A stretch of DNA of 64,000 bases, from positions 1,240,001 through 1,304,000 of the forward strand of contig CALYLX010000136.1 of assembly GCA_944990035.1 (NCBI GenBank). Reading direction: 5' to 3'. The DNA comes from Clitopilus passeckerianus (taxonomy: Eukaryota > Basidiomycota > Agaricomycetes > Agaricales > Entolomataceae). The notes beneath the pieces were generated by a model, which was not told where the DNA came from, made no database searches, and was given only the letters and a program-made list of their open reading frames with translations. This document shows positions 1 to 10,114 of this stretch, piece by piece (position 1 is the first letter of the stretch; each line of letters starts with the position of its first letter). A program made the position numbers and the translations under genes.

Positions 1-1077
1 TGGCGCCAGGACAAGTGGTCCGGGTTTGGTGCAGATGTATTAGAGCATGGCTGAAGAGCTTCACGGAGCTCAGCAAAGGAGAACCCCACCCACGTTCTGG
101 GCTGCTCAGCCTGCATCTGATCCAACACTGCTAAGTCAACATTCCTGCCAGACACAGCATTGTAGGTAGAATACAGTCCCTCAAACAGAGACTCTAGGGT
201 GTTATATGGGGCACCATTGTACATGATTGCCTCATAAGTAGGGAGTTGTTGCACCTTGACCTAGCTCATTAGGTCCCAGGCGCGCTTGTTGGTAGAAGCC
301 ACTTCATGGATACACTCATCAAAGAAGTAATGCTTGGCACTCTTAGTGGTGCGCCTAAAAGCACGGTAGTCATTGGGATCCAATAACTGCTGGTACGTAT
401 GTAGTGCCTGAGAGCACTTCTCATTCCACCAAGACTTGGACCTAGGTGTAGCCTTGGAAGTCCTGGAGTATGCCTCCCATGCTTGAGAGACGATGTTTGA
501 AAGAGCAGATGCTGCTTTCTCAATGTCTTCAGCACTGTCTAGAGCGCTGTAGTCCAGACCACAGATGCGGTCTGTGACCTCCTCTAGGAAAGTGTTTTCT
601 TCTTTGCTCTCCTTGGGGAAGACATGCTGACCAGCCCCCAAGTTGGTCTCATCAATGGAAAGAGTGACAGTGAGTGGTGCATGGTCCGATGAGCTGATGT
701 CCACAACTGCCACTTGGTGTGTGAGCCCCACACTCCGGGCAATGGGCAGGAACATAAGGTCAATGACAGATGGCCTAAGTCGTCCAGCATGAGGGAAATG
801 ACTAGGTGTACAGACTGGGAGCATGCTAGCCTCCAGTCCAAGAAAGAGAGCAGTGTTGATGAGGGAATCAGCAACATGATTGTTGCCCTGGAGTGTGGGG
901 TCCCACACTCAAGAGTGGCAGTTGAAGTTGCCTCTCATGTAGTACAAGGCAGGGATGTGTTCTTCATTATCAGCCAGCCAGCGGATGGCTGTAGAGTTGG
1001 CATCAGAGTACACATTTGCAAAGTGCAGAGGGACTGCGCCATGCAGAGTGACCATCAGCACATCTCTGTGGTTCACC

Positions 1078-1094
1078 AGGTCAGTCCTGAAGGC
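1078..1094. repeat. Target-site duplication, left copy
   Basis: The sequence aggtcagtcctgaaggc is repeated exactly at 1488-1504. It flanks the truncated LINE at 1095-1487. The first A may belong to the poly-A tail on the right side, so the duplication is 16 or 17 bp. Confidence 0.85.
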
Positions 1095-1487
1095 GCCGGG
1101 CAGGGGAACCGAGTCTATTGCTGGTCTCCCTCCCATTCATCTGCACATCAGGAAACTGGTCGAATGTGGGAAGCGTCTGGCATGGGCTTCCATGCATAGG
1201 CGCTAGTGCCGCATCCTTCATATAGCAACGAGCCTGTTTCCAGGGTTCTCATTGCTTATCCAGGGTGTTGCGTGTTACCATACTCGTTGTTAAATTGTAT
1301 CCTCAGGGGCCACCCTAGCTTGCTCTTTGGTGCACCTCATATACAGTTTAGTTCACTCGACAAACACGGTTTACTTACATTAGTATACAATGCTTGTATC
1401 TAGATACTTGCAACTGGACTGCGATCAGGCGCCGGAATATAAATTGTCAGACGCCCCCAGAGGGGACGTAGGGCTTTGATCAAAAAA
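1095..1487 (+). mobile_element. 5'-truncated LINE copy nested in the LINE ORF2
   Basis: A 393-bp fragment of a LINE in plus orientation. It begins in the C-terminal ORF2 region (plus-strand reading TESIAGLPPIHLHIRKL, also present on the minus strand near 8350), continues through the 3' UTR and ends in GGGCTTTGATC plus a short A run. It is flanked by a 16-17 bp direct repeat at 1078-1094 and 1488-1504. Truncation at the 5' end, an A tail and a target duplication of this size are the standard signs of target-primed reverse transcription. Confidence 0.88.
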
Positions 1488-1504
1488 AGGTCAGTCCTGA
1501 AGGC
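1488..1504. repeat. Target-site duplication, right copy
   Basis: Exact repeat of 1078-1094, directly after the A tail of the nested LINE. Confidence 0.85.
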
Positions 1505-1794
1505 TGGCCTAAGCGGAGCAAGCCTGCGATGGATAAATGCCATCACACGGGGTCTATCCTCCTCGTCCCTTGGACACTGAAAGATACACATCCAGTCTGG
1601 ATAAGTAGGAGATCCAACCACTGCATCGCCATCCACGTTAGTAGATGAGACCGTGTGCCGGATCAGTCACTATGGTGGCTTCTGCAGAAAGAGGAGATCC
1701 GCAGTATCTCTCTTGGTTTCAAGAAGGGCAGAAGTCCAGCCATAGTTCTTGTTGACATTTTGACTGAAGATGCGCAGTGCACTAATGGTCCCCA

Positions 1795-2879
1795 TTAATT
1801 CTGCAAAGATAAAGCAGCCCCAGATTGGGACTGTGATGGAGCAGGGTCAGCAGAAGCAGACTGCCTGCGGTACTTGTTGCAAATCCACTCCACAGCAAAC
1901 TGGTGCTTCCAGAATGTGCAGATAGAGTCATTAGAACTATGGCTTCTGCCACAGTTCAGGCACCTGGGCTTATGAGGACATTTATCCACCTCAGGTGTAA
2001 GGGGAACAAGCGGGTTTGCCTTGGGATTGCCCTTGCAGCAAGCTGCTTGAGCTCAGTGATTGTCTGTGTTATGGGGTCTACCACGGTGCGCGCACACATC
2101 ACTATTGATAGGACAATTGGAGATGACATGTCCTCACCTCCAGCACCTGAGGCACTAGGGCATGCCAGGGTTTGCCTTTGCAGCGCAAATCTGGCATGCA
2201 CAACCAAAGATAAGGACATTTCTGCCCTTGACTTTGCAAAGCTGGGCACCCTTGTGAGTGTCCCAGACTTCAAAGAACACAGTGCATAAGTCAGCAGTCC
2301 TAGAGTTGCGAACAATCCTAGGAGGCGACACAAGGCTGATGCCCTTGAGAAAGGGAGATGATGCGAACTTTTCATTCACCATCTCCTTGGTAAGGAGAAT
2401 CTCTTCGCCATCAGGGTTGGTGGCGAAGAGCGGAACATTAACAAACTTGAGATATGACTTGGACAGAGGTATCTCAGATGGAAAGGCAGGGGTACCCTCT
2501 GGGTACGCCTTGACCACCCATTTGGTGACAATGTCCACATTACTTGGAGATGGGACCTGGTTTGTCTGCAGCAGGAATCCGCCTATGCCAGAGGCAGCAG
2601 ACTCCACGCGCAGCTTGGAGCACTCAAATGTGAGCCCTTGGTTGACAGTGTCAACTATGGTCTCAAAGGAGACCTGGTGTTTGACACCGGTAGGGGGATA
2701 CACAATGACCCGCTTGCACTAGGGTCTTGTGGTGGTGGACTTCATCTTCCTGTTGGGAGATGGGGTGTTATTGCTGCGCCCAATGGCAGAGGAATGAAGC
2801 TGGGCGATGCGGCCAACAGGGAGATCCGGGTAAAGCCTAGTAAGTTTAACCAGGGCCTCGACACTGCCTCCAGGGACAT
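1795..2879 (-). pseudogene. LINE ORF1 (zinc-knuckle, gag-like protein), degenerate
   Basis: First ORF of the same LINE. The clearest block (2155-2703) reads as a globular domain of about 180 residues starting YPPTGVKHQVSFETIV; an RRM-like ORF1p fold is possible but not shown. It is followed by Cys-rich segments of zinc-knuckle type (CLRCWR..GH...CP near 2130, a degenerate second one, and CPHKPRCLNCGRSHS near 1970). Stops and frame changes occur near 2130 and 2720-2742, so no intact protein can be made. The stop codon TAA at 1795-1797 shares its last A with the ATG of ORF2. The N-terminal limit at 2879 is a guess based on the last Met in frame. Confidence 0.7.
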
Positions 2880-2904
2880 GTTGAACTTGACGCGTCTCAC
2901 ATCT

Positions 2905-3275
2905 TTGTCACATGAACAGTCACGTGACACCACATGACTACAAATCACATTACTTGATTGTGTCATTATCACGACATACACACGTGGAGCATTACAAATA
3001 CTTCTAGCACATTCCGCTCCACAATGACATCATCATGACTCACGTATGACTCATTCTTCGTCATTCCTTGTGTATTCCATACTATATTTAGCACAGAACA
3101 TTCTAGATATGCTTACATATACATGGTCTGTGCACTCTATCCTTTTGTATAAATACTAGCAGTAGTTTACCTCAATACAACAAGGAGTTACACTTCTTTT
3201 CTCTCTAGTTCGCTCTCACAGCCTCACTCTACTCTACCCCAGGTTAGTAGCCTTACTGCACCTTCCCTCGCTGGG
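2905..3275 (+). repeat. Possible solo LTR
   Basis: Noncoding stretch that begins tgtcacatgaacagtcacgt, rich in CACGTG/CATGTG-like words. It has a TATA box (tataaata, 3148-3155) followed by a pyrimidine-rich stretch (cttttctctct near 3197), as in LTRs of fungal Ty3 elements. It separates LINE ORF1 sequence on the left from LINE endonuclease sequence on the right. No clear target duplication was found and the ends are approximate, so it could also be an unrelated promoter-like sequence. Confidence 0.3.
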
Positions 3276-3503
3276 GGTGTGCCTGTTCGACAGGACAGGA
3301 GTGCGCTTAGGCACCTTCTGTGTTGCAAGAGGAGTGGGCAACACTGTTTGCCTAGTTACAGGTGCTTGCGCTGCAATCTGAGCAAAGGAACCCCTTGTGG
3401 GTGGCCTAGTGCTGTGGCTGACCAGGGGGGAGGGCCTATCACTTGGATAGGCCTGCTGTACGGTCTAGCAGGGTTCCTCGAGGAACGAGGTAGAGCAAGA
3501 GCC

Positions 3504-3793
3504 TTGCCCTTGAGTATAGTGTCCTTATTCACAGAGTGGAAGGGGCCCTCTGATCATGCTCCTCTGACTGTCACGCTCCCCATCCAGCCTGTGCAGCTGG
3601 CTGCTAAGCGCATCACTCTGCCAAAGGGCAGTGAGCAAGAGGAAGAGTTTCTGAAGGAACTGTACTCTTCTTTGCGAGCACTGGACATATCTGGTCTCAC
3701 AACAGCAGTTGCAATTGAGCGTTGCACTGGCGCTGTTGCAATTGCTATCAAACAGTCTTAAGATGACAACTCAAACACTGCTTGCATCACCAC
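3504..3793 (+). pseudogene. LINE endonuclease fragment
   Basis: Plus-strand reading with SDHAPLTVTLPI and LAAKRITLPKGSEQEEEF, the C-terminal end of an APE-type LINE endonuclease. It closely matches the segment at about 10130-10370. The frame is open from about 3279 to 3761, but the part before about 3500 shows no LINE motif. The fragment stops abruptly at a T run (3794-3811) that is the poly-A tail of the minus-strand LINE copy next to it. Confidence 0.75.
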
Positions 3794-5032
3794 TTTTTTT
3801 TTTTTTTTTTTGATCAAAGCCCTACGCCCCCGGAGGCATCTGACAATTTATATTCCAGCATCCAATTGGAGTCCGGTCGCAAGTATCTACTGTAGATACA
3901 AGCATTGTATACTAATGTAAGTAAACCGCATTTGTTGAGTGAACTAAACTGTATATGAGGTGCACTAAAGAGCAAGCTAGGGTGGCCTCTGAGGATAAAT
4001 CTAACAACGAGTATGGTAACGCTCCAAGTTGAAGCATGCGCGGAATTCACCAATGGGTGCATGACCCAAGACTGCACGTGTAAGGCATGTGGTGTGCACA
4101 TTGGAAGAACCAACACGACATAGCCAAGGCCCACCTTTGAGGTGTGTCGGCCTTAGAGAGGCACCTTTGTGTGTAAGGCGCAAGAAGTTGTTGCCAGAGT
4201 AAGAAGGCTGCTGCAGCAGACAAGTCCACTCATGCAGCATTCTATCAATGACACATTTCCAAGCATACCCAAGGGATGTCCGGGGTTGGTTGCCAGCACC
4301 TACTCGCAGGCTGGTGGCCACTAAGTGAGCATGATGATGAATGTCCCAGTTGAGTCTTGAAGAGACATGAACAAAGTGGACGCGCCTGCTGGCATTGCCC
4401 AAAAACCAAGCATGTAGTTTGGAGCGAATAGACAGCAAGTGCCCTTGCCCAGAGTGGAGAGACGGGTCCAAAGCCAACCAGATGGCTTTAGTCGAGTCTG
4501 AGAGCACAACTATCTTGCCACAGCTGTTGCGCAGTACAGCTTTGCTTATAAACAAGTCAATGGCTGCGAGTTCAGCATCGTCAGAAAGAGCCCTGCCCGA
4601 CGCCATGAAGGAGGGAGCAGGCAGCAACCGCTTGGTGCTTCCTGCCTTTGGGGACAGATGCATCAGCTGCAACCAACACTGTAGTGTCAGACAGGTCTGC
4701 GTCAGCGTGAATCACATCCAAGTGGGTGCAACGAGAATCAAGGGCATTCTTAGATGCTGCAATAACAGTGTCAAATGTAATTCTGCCAGAGTGCATATCC
4801 AACAGGTGAAGGCCTGGGACCGCTTCTGCATGAACAGGGTTGAGAGGCTCAGAAACATGCACAGCATGTACATCAGAATCTACAACTATAGAGAGCAAGT
4901 CGCTATGCGCGCATTGCAACAAGTTGGAGAGAGACGAAGGAAGGCGCATTGTTCCTCCATACAGCTGGTGCTTCTCACTGATGAGTGACCATGTGGGGTG
5001 GTTGCCAATCAGGGTGCCAATACGCGCCTGGC
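3794..5032 (-). mobile_element. LINE copy, 5'-truncated: RNase H region and 3' UTR
   Basis: Minus-strand LINE fragment. Its 3' end is the T run at 3794-3811 followed by GATCAAAGCCCTACGCCCC, the complement of the shared 3' tail. The 3' UTR covers about 3812-4020. Upstream, the ORF2 C-terminus shows an RNase H domain (DDAELAAIDLF near 4590, VLSDSTKAIWLAL near 4500, LNWDIHHHAHL near 4340), then LLQQPSYSGNNFLRL and RAVLGHAPIGEF. A frameshift lies near 4600. Compared with the copy at 6695-8490 it lacks about 440 bp around 4020 and ends at about 5032, where similarity stops. Confidence 0.82.
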
Positions 5033-5229
5033 GCAGGAGGGTATTAGAAAATTTATATCCCAGTGTGCAAAAGCAGTCTGGCGGGTGTATCTAATACAAA
5101 CAGTAAAGACATTGACAGTAAGGTCCATACACTGAGTACGGTAGCGAATCAAGAGTGCAAATCTGAAATGAGCACGTGGCTACAAGCAGCGACTAGTGTC
5201 CAGCGGGGCCTGGTAGGGGTAAGAGAAGC

Positions 5230-6517
5230 ATAGTGGATTGGCACTTGCATGGAGTATGGTGGTGTGTAAAGACAAGTGCTGGATGCTCAGTCAGGTGTTG
5301 GCATTGTGGCCAAGTCCAATTAGACCCGATCATGGTGGTATCAACTGAGGATCCAGTTGATATTGAAGCGGTTCTTCCAGAACACGCATTTGTGGTCATC
5401 AGAAGAGTGATGCTTGCCACAGTTGACGCACTTGGCAGAGTGAGGGCAGGGGGTCCCATCTGGGGGTAGGAGCCACTGGGGGGGTAGCATTGGCATTGCC
5501 CTTGCAGCAAGACGCTAGACGATGATAGAGAGCCACATTGTGAGGCCCCCCACAATGAGAGTAGACATCGCCCTTGACAGGGCATTTGTCTGTAGTATGG
5601 CCAAAGTGCCAGCAGCGCTGACACTGAGAGAAAGGACCACGTGTAGTGGAATGCACCTTAACCTGGGTAGGTTTGGGTGCAGGAGAAGGATGGCCAGAGG
5701 CCTTCAAGTGAATGTGAGCAAGTTGCTCAGCATCCAGATTGGGATAGGCCCTGGCTAAAGCGGCTAGAGCAATGATGCCACCACACACTTTAGCGCTAGA
5801 GCACTTAGCAGTGGGGGTGAAGGGAGCAGGCGCAACAGCGGCTAATGCCGCTGTTGCGGTTGCGACAATGCATTTGAGGAGCATGCCCTCCAAATTGCCA
5901 AAACCTGCCTGGATGTTGGGATTGGCGTTTACCGCTGCACGAAGAAGACCACTAGCACCAGCCACCCAAACAAGCCAAATAAGAGCAGCACCAACATTGG
6001 CAGGAGCAGGGACTTCTAAAGAGAGGCCCTGCTCACAAATAGATTCAAATTGTGCAGAGACAAGTTGAATGGTTTCCTCCACATGCTTCAAGGCATCACC
6101 CACAGAAGGGGCAGAGGGAGTGGGAGGTGATGAAACTGAAGGGCCAGCGGCTGGTTCATCAGTAGGAGGGGCTTGCTGTTCAACAGAAGCCGGGGTGATA
6201 GTACCACCCCACTGTCTCTTTTCTGGAGAGCCAGCGCGCTCAGTGGGAGGGGAGGAGTCGCTATTCTTCTTGCGCTTGGCCTTGGCTGCAGCGGGAGAAG
6301 CAACAATGGCTTCACCTTCAGCAATGCTCAAAGGCACCCTAATGCACAGAGGAGCAGTAGTAGAACAAGCGGGGACCTGTTGCCAGGGCGCTCCTTCAGA
6401 AATATTGAGTTCATCCTCCTCAGAGAACATCTTGACGTCCCAAGTGGGATCCAATATGATCGATCCAGATTGGGGGTTGGAGGCATAGCGGCGAGCTCCA
6501 GTGGAACTCCCAGACAT
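5230..6517 (-). pseudogene. LINE ORF1 (zinc-knuckle protein), frameshifted at its 3' end
   Basis: Long gag-like ORF of about 372 residues from the ATG at 6515-6517 to a stop at 5399. Upstream in-frame codons exist but the Met of MSGSSTGARRYA fits best. The first half is rich in Pro, Ser and Ala, the middle is Ala-rich, and the C-terminus has Cys clusters: CQRCWHFGHTTDKCP near 5600 and CGGPHNVALYHR near 5540, the latter missing ligands. After a frameshift near 5440 a third cluster continues (CVNCGKHHSSDDHKC near 5405), matching CLNCGRSHS in the ORF1 fragment at 1795-2879. Inferred to bind RNA like other LINE ORF1 proteins. It is a different ORF1 subtype from the first one. Confidence 0.75.
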
Positions 6518-6694
6518 AGTTTGGTGTCGATCTGACAAGAATTGAGCAAGATATTGAGAGAATAGTGCGAGATCACCACTTTGATGGTGGTAAGAGATCA
6601 AGAAGTGCGTGGGATGGCCTTGTTGCGTGAACCCCCAGCAGATAGGCAAAGGTTGAGAGTGGACACAGCCTGTTCAGGTGGAATGGGGAGAGGC

Positions 6695-8490
6695 TTTTTT
6701 TTTTTTGATCAAAGCCCTACGCCCCTGGAGGAGGCGTCTGACAATTTATATTCCGGCGCCCGATCGCAGTCCGGTCGCAAGTACCTAAATACATGCATTG
6801 TATACTAACGTAAGTAAAAACTGTGTTCGTCGAGTGAACTACACTAAATATGAGGTGCATCAAAGAGCAAGCTAGGGTGGCCCCCGAGGATAAATCTCTC
6901 AACGAGTACGGTAGCGCGCAACACCCCGCAGAAGCAGCAAGAACCCTGGGGGCCAGGCTTGCCACTATATGAAGGATGGAGCACTGACGCCTATGCATGG
7001 AAAACCATGCCAGACGCTTCGGCCTGTTCTCTGCGAACAAATTGGTGTGCATCCGGCACCCAGACAAGGTCGTCTGGGCGCGGAGGTGCAGTGGAGCCTG
7101 TTACAGGCATTTGTCAGCAGTGGCCCCCCACAGCAGGGAGGGCATCGCGGGGCCGTGTGGGGGCCTTATCAGGTGGCCAACATTGCCGCGTCTTCCTGGC
7201 TTTGGAAAACGGCGGTGGAGACTGTTGTGAAGGAAACGCAAAAGTGGCAGGGTTGTTCTCAAGGAAGAACAAGAAAGACGACAGCTCCCGGTGCAAGCGC
7301 TGGTTGGGCCGTTGTTGGAAGTGCGTGCACTAGTGAAGGATGTGTCCCCTCGTTTCCAGTATGCGCCAGTTGCATGCACACACTGTCTCCCCACCCAGGT
7401 TGAAGCGTGCACAGAATTCGCCAATGGGTGCATGACCCAGAACTGCGCGTGTAAGGTGTGCGGTATGCAAATTGGAAGAACCAACATGACATAGCCAAGG
7501 TCCACCTTTGATGTGTGTGGGCCTTAGGGAGGCACCTTTGTGTGTAAGGCGCAAGAAGTTGTTGCCAGAGTAAGAAGGCTGCTGCAGTAGACAAGTCCAC
7601 TCATGCAGCATTCTATCCACGGCACGTTTCCGGGCATACCCAAAGGATGTCCGGGGTTTGTTCCCAGCACCCACCCGCAAGCCAGTGGCTGCCAAGTGAG
7701 CATGGTGGTGGATGTCCCAGTTGAGTGTTGAAGGGACATGAACAAAGTGGACCCGCCTGTCAGCGTCGCCCGAGAACCAAGCACGTAGTTTGGAGCAAAT
7801 GGACAGCGAGTGTCCTTGTCCAGAGTGGAGAGACGGGTCCAAAGCCAACCGAATGGCTTTAGTCGAGTCTGAGAGCACAACTATCTTGACACAGTCATTA
7901 TGCAAAACAGCCTTGCTTATAGACAAGTCAATAGCTGCGAGTTCGGCATCATCAGAAAGGACTCTGCCCGATGCCGTGAATCACATCCAAATGGATGCGA
8001 CAAGAATCAAGGGCATCCTTAGACGCTGCAATGACGGTGTCAAATGTAACCCTGCCAGAGTGTGTATCCAACAGGCGAAGGCCTGGGACCGCTTCTCCAT
8101 GGACAGGGCTGAGAGGCTCAGAGATGCGCACAGCATGTGCATCAGAATCCACGACAGTAGAGAGCAAGTTGCCGCGCACACGTCGCAACAAGTTGGAGAG
8201 AGACGAGGGAAGGCGCATTGTTCCTTTGTACAGCTGGTGCTTGTCACTAATGAGCGACAGCGTAGGGTGGTTGCCAATCAGGGTGCCAATATGCGCCTGG
8301 CCGTGTTCAACCAGTTTCCTAATGTGCAGATGAATGGGAGGGAGACCAGCAATAGACTCGGTCCCCCCACCTGGCGATGTGCGAAAGGCGCCGGTTATCC
8401 ACCTAGCAGCCTTGTGTTGCATAGTGCACAAGTGCAAAATAGCAGTCTTGCAACTTGCACCTTTGTAGAACCAGAGGCCCACATCATACG
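6695..8490 (-). mobile_element. LINE copy: ORF2 RNase H, C-terminus and 3' UTR
   Basis: The minus-strand LINE starts at a T run (6695-6706) and the shared tail GATCAAAGCCCTACGCCCC, and continues to the Tc1 insertion. Readable parts: the ORF2 C-terminus (HFQQRPNQRLHRELSSFL, about 7100-7330), a Cys/His segment (CACNWRILETRGHILH near 7380), the RNase H domain (VLSDSTKAIRLALD near 7870; NWDIHHHAHLAA near 7710) and the region before it (WITGAFRTSP, TESIAGLPPIHLHIRK near 8370). Frameshifts and stops break the frame. It keeps the 440-bp stretch that the copy at 3794-5032 has lost. Plus-strand sequence at 1095-1487 matches its 3' UTR. Confidence 0.82.
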
Positions 8491-8492
8491 TA

Positions 8493-8704
8493 CAGTGACT
8501 CAAATAATTGTCCAGATGTTTCGCACTTTTTGAGTATTTGCTTAATAACTTTTGCTATACCAAGGTTTGAATTATAGTGTTGGTACATAAAACAAAGTGT
8601 TTGATCTCTGCTACAAGAATATATAAAAGTTACGTAATTCGGATCAAAGCCCGTTGAGATATAGTAGAAACAAGTCAGAGATACATCCGGACAATTATTT
8701 GACT
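8493..8704. repeat. Tc1 copy 1, left terminal inverted repeat
   Basis: Inverted match of 9901-10112. The outer end (cagtgactcaaataattg) recurs in inverted orientation at the inner end (caattatttgact, ending near 8704), so each TIR is itself bounded by two inverted copies of the terminal motif. Confidence 0.92.
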
Positions 8705-8733
8705 ATGTACATTAGATATATAAAATTGAGCCA

Positions 8734-9750
8734 TTAGTACTTGGTATTGCCTCCCTTTGCCTTAAGAACTGCTTCTATCCTTCTGGGCATACTTTCTATT
8801 AAGTTCTGACACACCTCTGGTGGTATATTCTCCCATACCTCTGCAACTCTCTCCCAAACTTCAAAAACCCCCTTAGTGTGAGTTGGATATTCATTAAGCT
8901 TCCTTTTGATATGGTCCCAGAGGTGTTCTATAGGGTTGAGGTCAGGAGACTGTGCTGGCCAGTCTAGAAGATCAATATCATTGTCTTCTATCCACACCCG
9001 GACCACATTAGAGGTGTGCTTGGGGTCGTTGTTCTGCTGGAAAATTCTTTCGTCCTTGGGAATGTCCAAATTCCCCATGCTGACCAGCAGCTGCTGGTCC
9101 AAAATGTCCCGATATTGGAAGCAGTCTATAATGCCCTCAACCTCTGCAAGTTGCCCCACTCTATTCCACCCCATACACCCCCATACCATGATGCTTCCCC
9201 CTCCGTGTTTAACCATTTTTTTTATCTCCCTAGGAATAAGGCCCTGGCCCTTCTGTTTCCATGTCCATTTCCTTCCATCTGACCCAATTCTATTGATCTT
9301 GGTCTCATCTGACCATACCACCCTCTTCCAGTCCTCTACAGTGCGTTCCTTGTGCTTGTGGCACCATGCTACGCGCGCCTTCTTTTGAGCAGAAGTAAGC
9401 AAGGGCTTTGGCTTCAACACAACAGCATAGAAATCATTTTTCTTGAGTACATTTCTGACTGTTTGCGGGGAGACAGTGTTGGAAATGATGGTGTTAATGT
9501 GTTTGGTGACCTGCACAGCATTAGTGCATCTGCCATGGTTGAATTGTGCTAGAACAGCTCGTTTATCAGTAGGGGTGAGCTTAGAAGAGCGGCCAGAAGA
9601 AGGTTTAGAGCGGTTGGGACAGATTTCTTGAAGCACTGTAGCCACAGTAGACTTGCCTACATTGAGTTTGGAGGCAATAGACCAGACAGAGTAATTGTTA
9701 GAAGCCAGAGAAATAATGTTTTCCTTCTGAGCAGATGGAATAGGCCGCAT
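8734..9750 (-). CDS. Tc1 transposase, full length, second catalytic Asp replaced
   Basis: Uninterrupted ORF of 338 residues, the usual Tc1 length. The N-terminal third has two helix-turn-helix-like segments (SVWSIASKLNVGKSTVATVL; NAVQVTKHINTIISN...SPQTVRNVL), which in this family bind the TIRs. The DDE domain has the first Asp in VVWSDETKINR and the Glu in SPDLNPIEHLW. The second catalytic position, the D of QQDNDPKHTS in copy 2, is Asn here (QQNNDPKHTS, codon 9031-9033, AAC). The spacing from that position to the Glu is 34 residues (DD34E class). The protein should bind ends but not cut. No intron and no upstream promoter motif is evident. Confidence 0.93.
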   Translation of the reverse strand: MRPIPSAQKENIISLASNNYSVWSIASKLNVGKSTVATVLQEICPNRSKPSSGRSSKLTPTDKRAVLAQFNHGRCTNAVQVTKHINTIISNTVSPQTVRNVLKKNDFYAVVLKPKPLLTSAQKKARVAWCHKHKERTVEDWKRVVWSDETKINRIGSDGRKWTWKQKGQGLIPREIKKMVKHGGGSIMVWGCMGWNRVGQLAEVEGIIDCFQYRDILDQQLLVSMGNLDIPKDERIFQQNNDPKHTSNVVRVWIEDNDIDLLDWPAQSPDLNPIEHLWDHIKRKLNEYPTHTKGVFEVWERVAEVWENIPPEVCQNLIESMPRRIEAVLKAKGGNTKY

Positions 9751-9900
9751 AGTAAATTGTGGGGATCTGATAGCATTTCAGCTGCTTATATGTATTGCAA
9801 ACACAGCCATATGGCTGTAGTGCATAGCCTCTAAGGCTGTGCTGCACTGCCAAGGGCTATGCACACTGCAATTGGGCTGTGTCTGTGTTTCTGGAAGCAC

Positions 9901-10112
9901 AGTCAAATAATTGTCCGGATGTATCTCTGACTTGTTTCTACTATATCTAAACGGACTTTGATCCGAATTACGTAACTTTTATATATTCTTGTAGCAAAGA
10001 TCAAATGCTTTGTTTTATGTACCAACACTATAATTCAAACTTTGGTATAGCAAAAGTTATTAAGCAAATACTCAAAAAGTGCGAAACATCTGGACAATTG
10101 TTTGAGTCACTG
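9901..10112. repeat. Tc1 copy 1, right terminal inverted repeat
   Basis: Inverted match of 8493-8704, ending gagtcactg just before the TA duplication. Confidence 0.92.
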
Positions 10113-10114
10113 TA

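Larger units (their letters stand above)
1..1795 (-). pseudogene. LINE ORF2 (APE endonuclease to start of RT), broken
   Basis: Second ORF of a non-LTR retrotransposon, read on the minus strand from an ATG at 1793-1795 and running off the left edge of the window. The N-terminal part reads as an APE-type endonuclease: an SQN motif near the start, a GNFNCHS (GDFNCHS-like) segment near 920, and an SSDHAPL motif near 690. It is followed by the usual linker (KSWWNEKCSQAL) and the beginning of the reverse transcriptase (PDHLSW near position 20). In-frame stops lie at 909-911 (TGA) and 261-263 (TAG, where a Trp is expected), and further stops lie near 1675. A second LINE copy interrupts the ORF at 1095-1487; removing it rejoins the reading as FRTDL-VNHRD. 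The start codon overlaps the ORF1 stop codon as TAATG. Seen directly: motifs, stops and the insertion. Inferred: a dead copy. Confidence 0.85.
8493..10112 (-). mobile_element. Complete Tc1-type transposon, copy 1
   Basis: A 1620-bp element flanked by TA on both sides (8491-8492 and 10113-10114), the Tc1/mariner target duplication. The terminal inverted repeats are about 212 bp each and begin cagtgactcaaa. It contains one intron-free transposase gene on the minus strand. It sits at a junction between two LINE fragments of opposite orientation. A second copy is at 23623-25240. Confidence 0.95.

Noticed and set aside
2905..3275. A complete LTR retrotransposon
   Set aside because: No second LTR, no primer-binding site and no gag-pol readings of that class were found; at most a solo LTR.
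3279..3500. Continuation of the endonuclease ORF upstream to 3279
   Set aside because: The frame is open but shows no LINE motif before about 3500; the stretch borders the possible LTR and is probably unrelated.
5772..6535. Open frames on the plus strand (for example 6069-6488)
   Set aside because: They lie opposite the minus-strand LINE ORF1 and have no motif; they are shadows of its GC-rich, stop-poor sequence.
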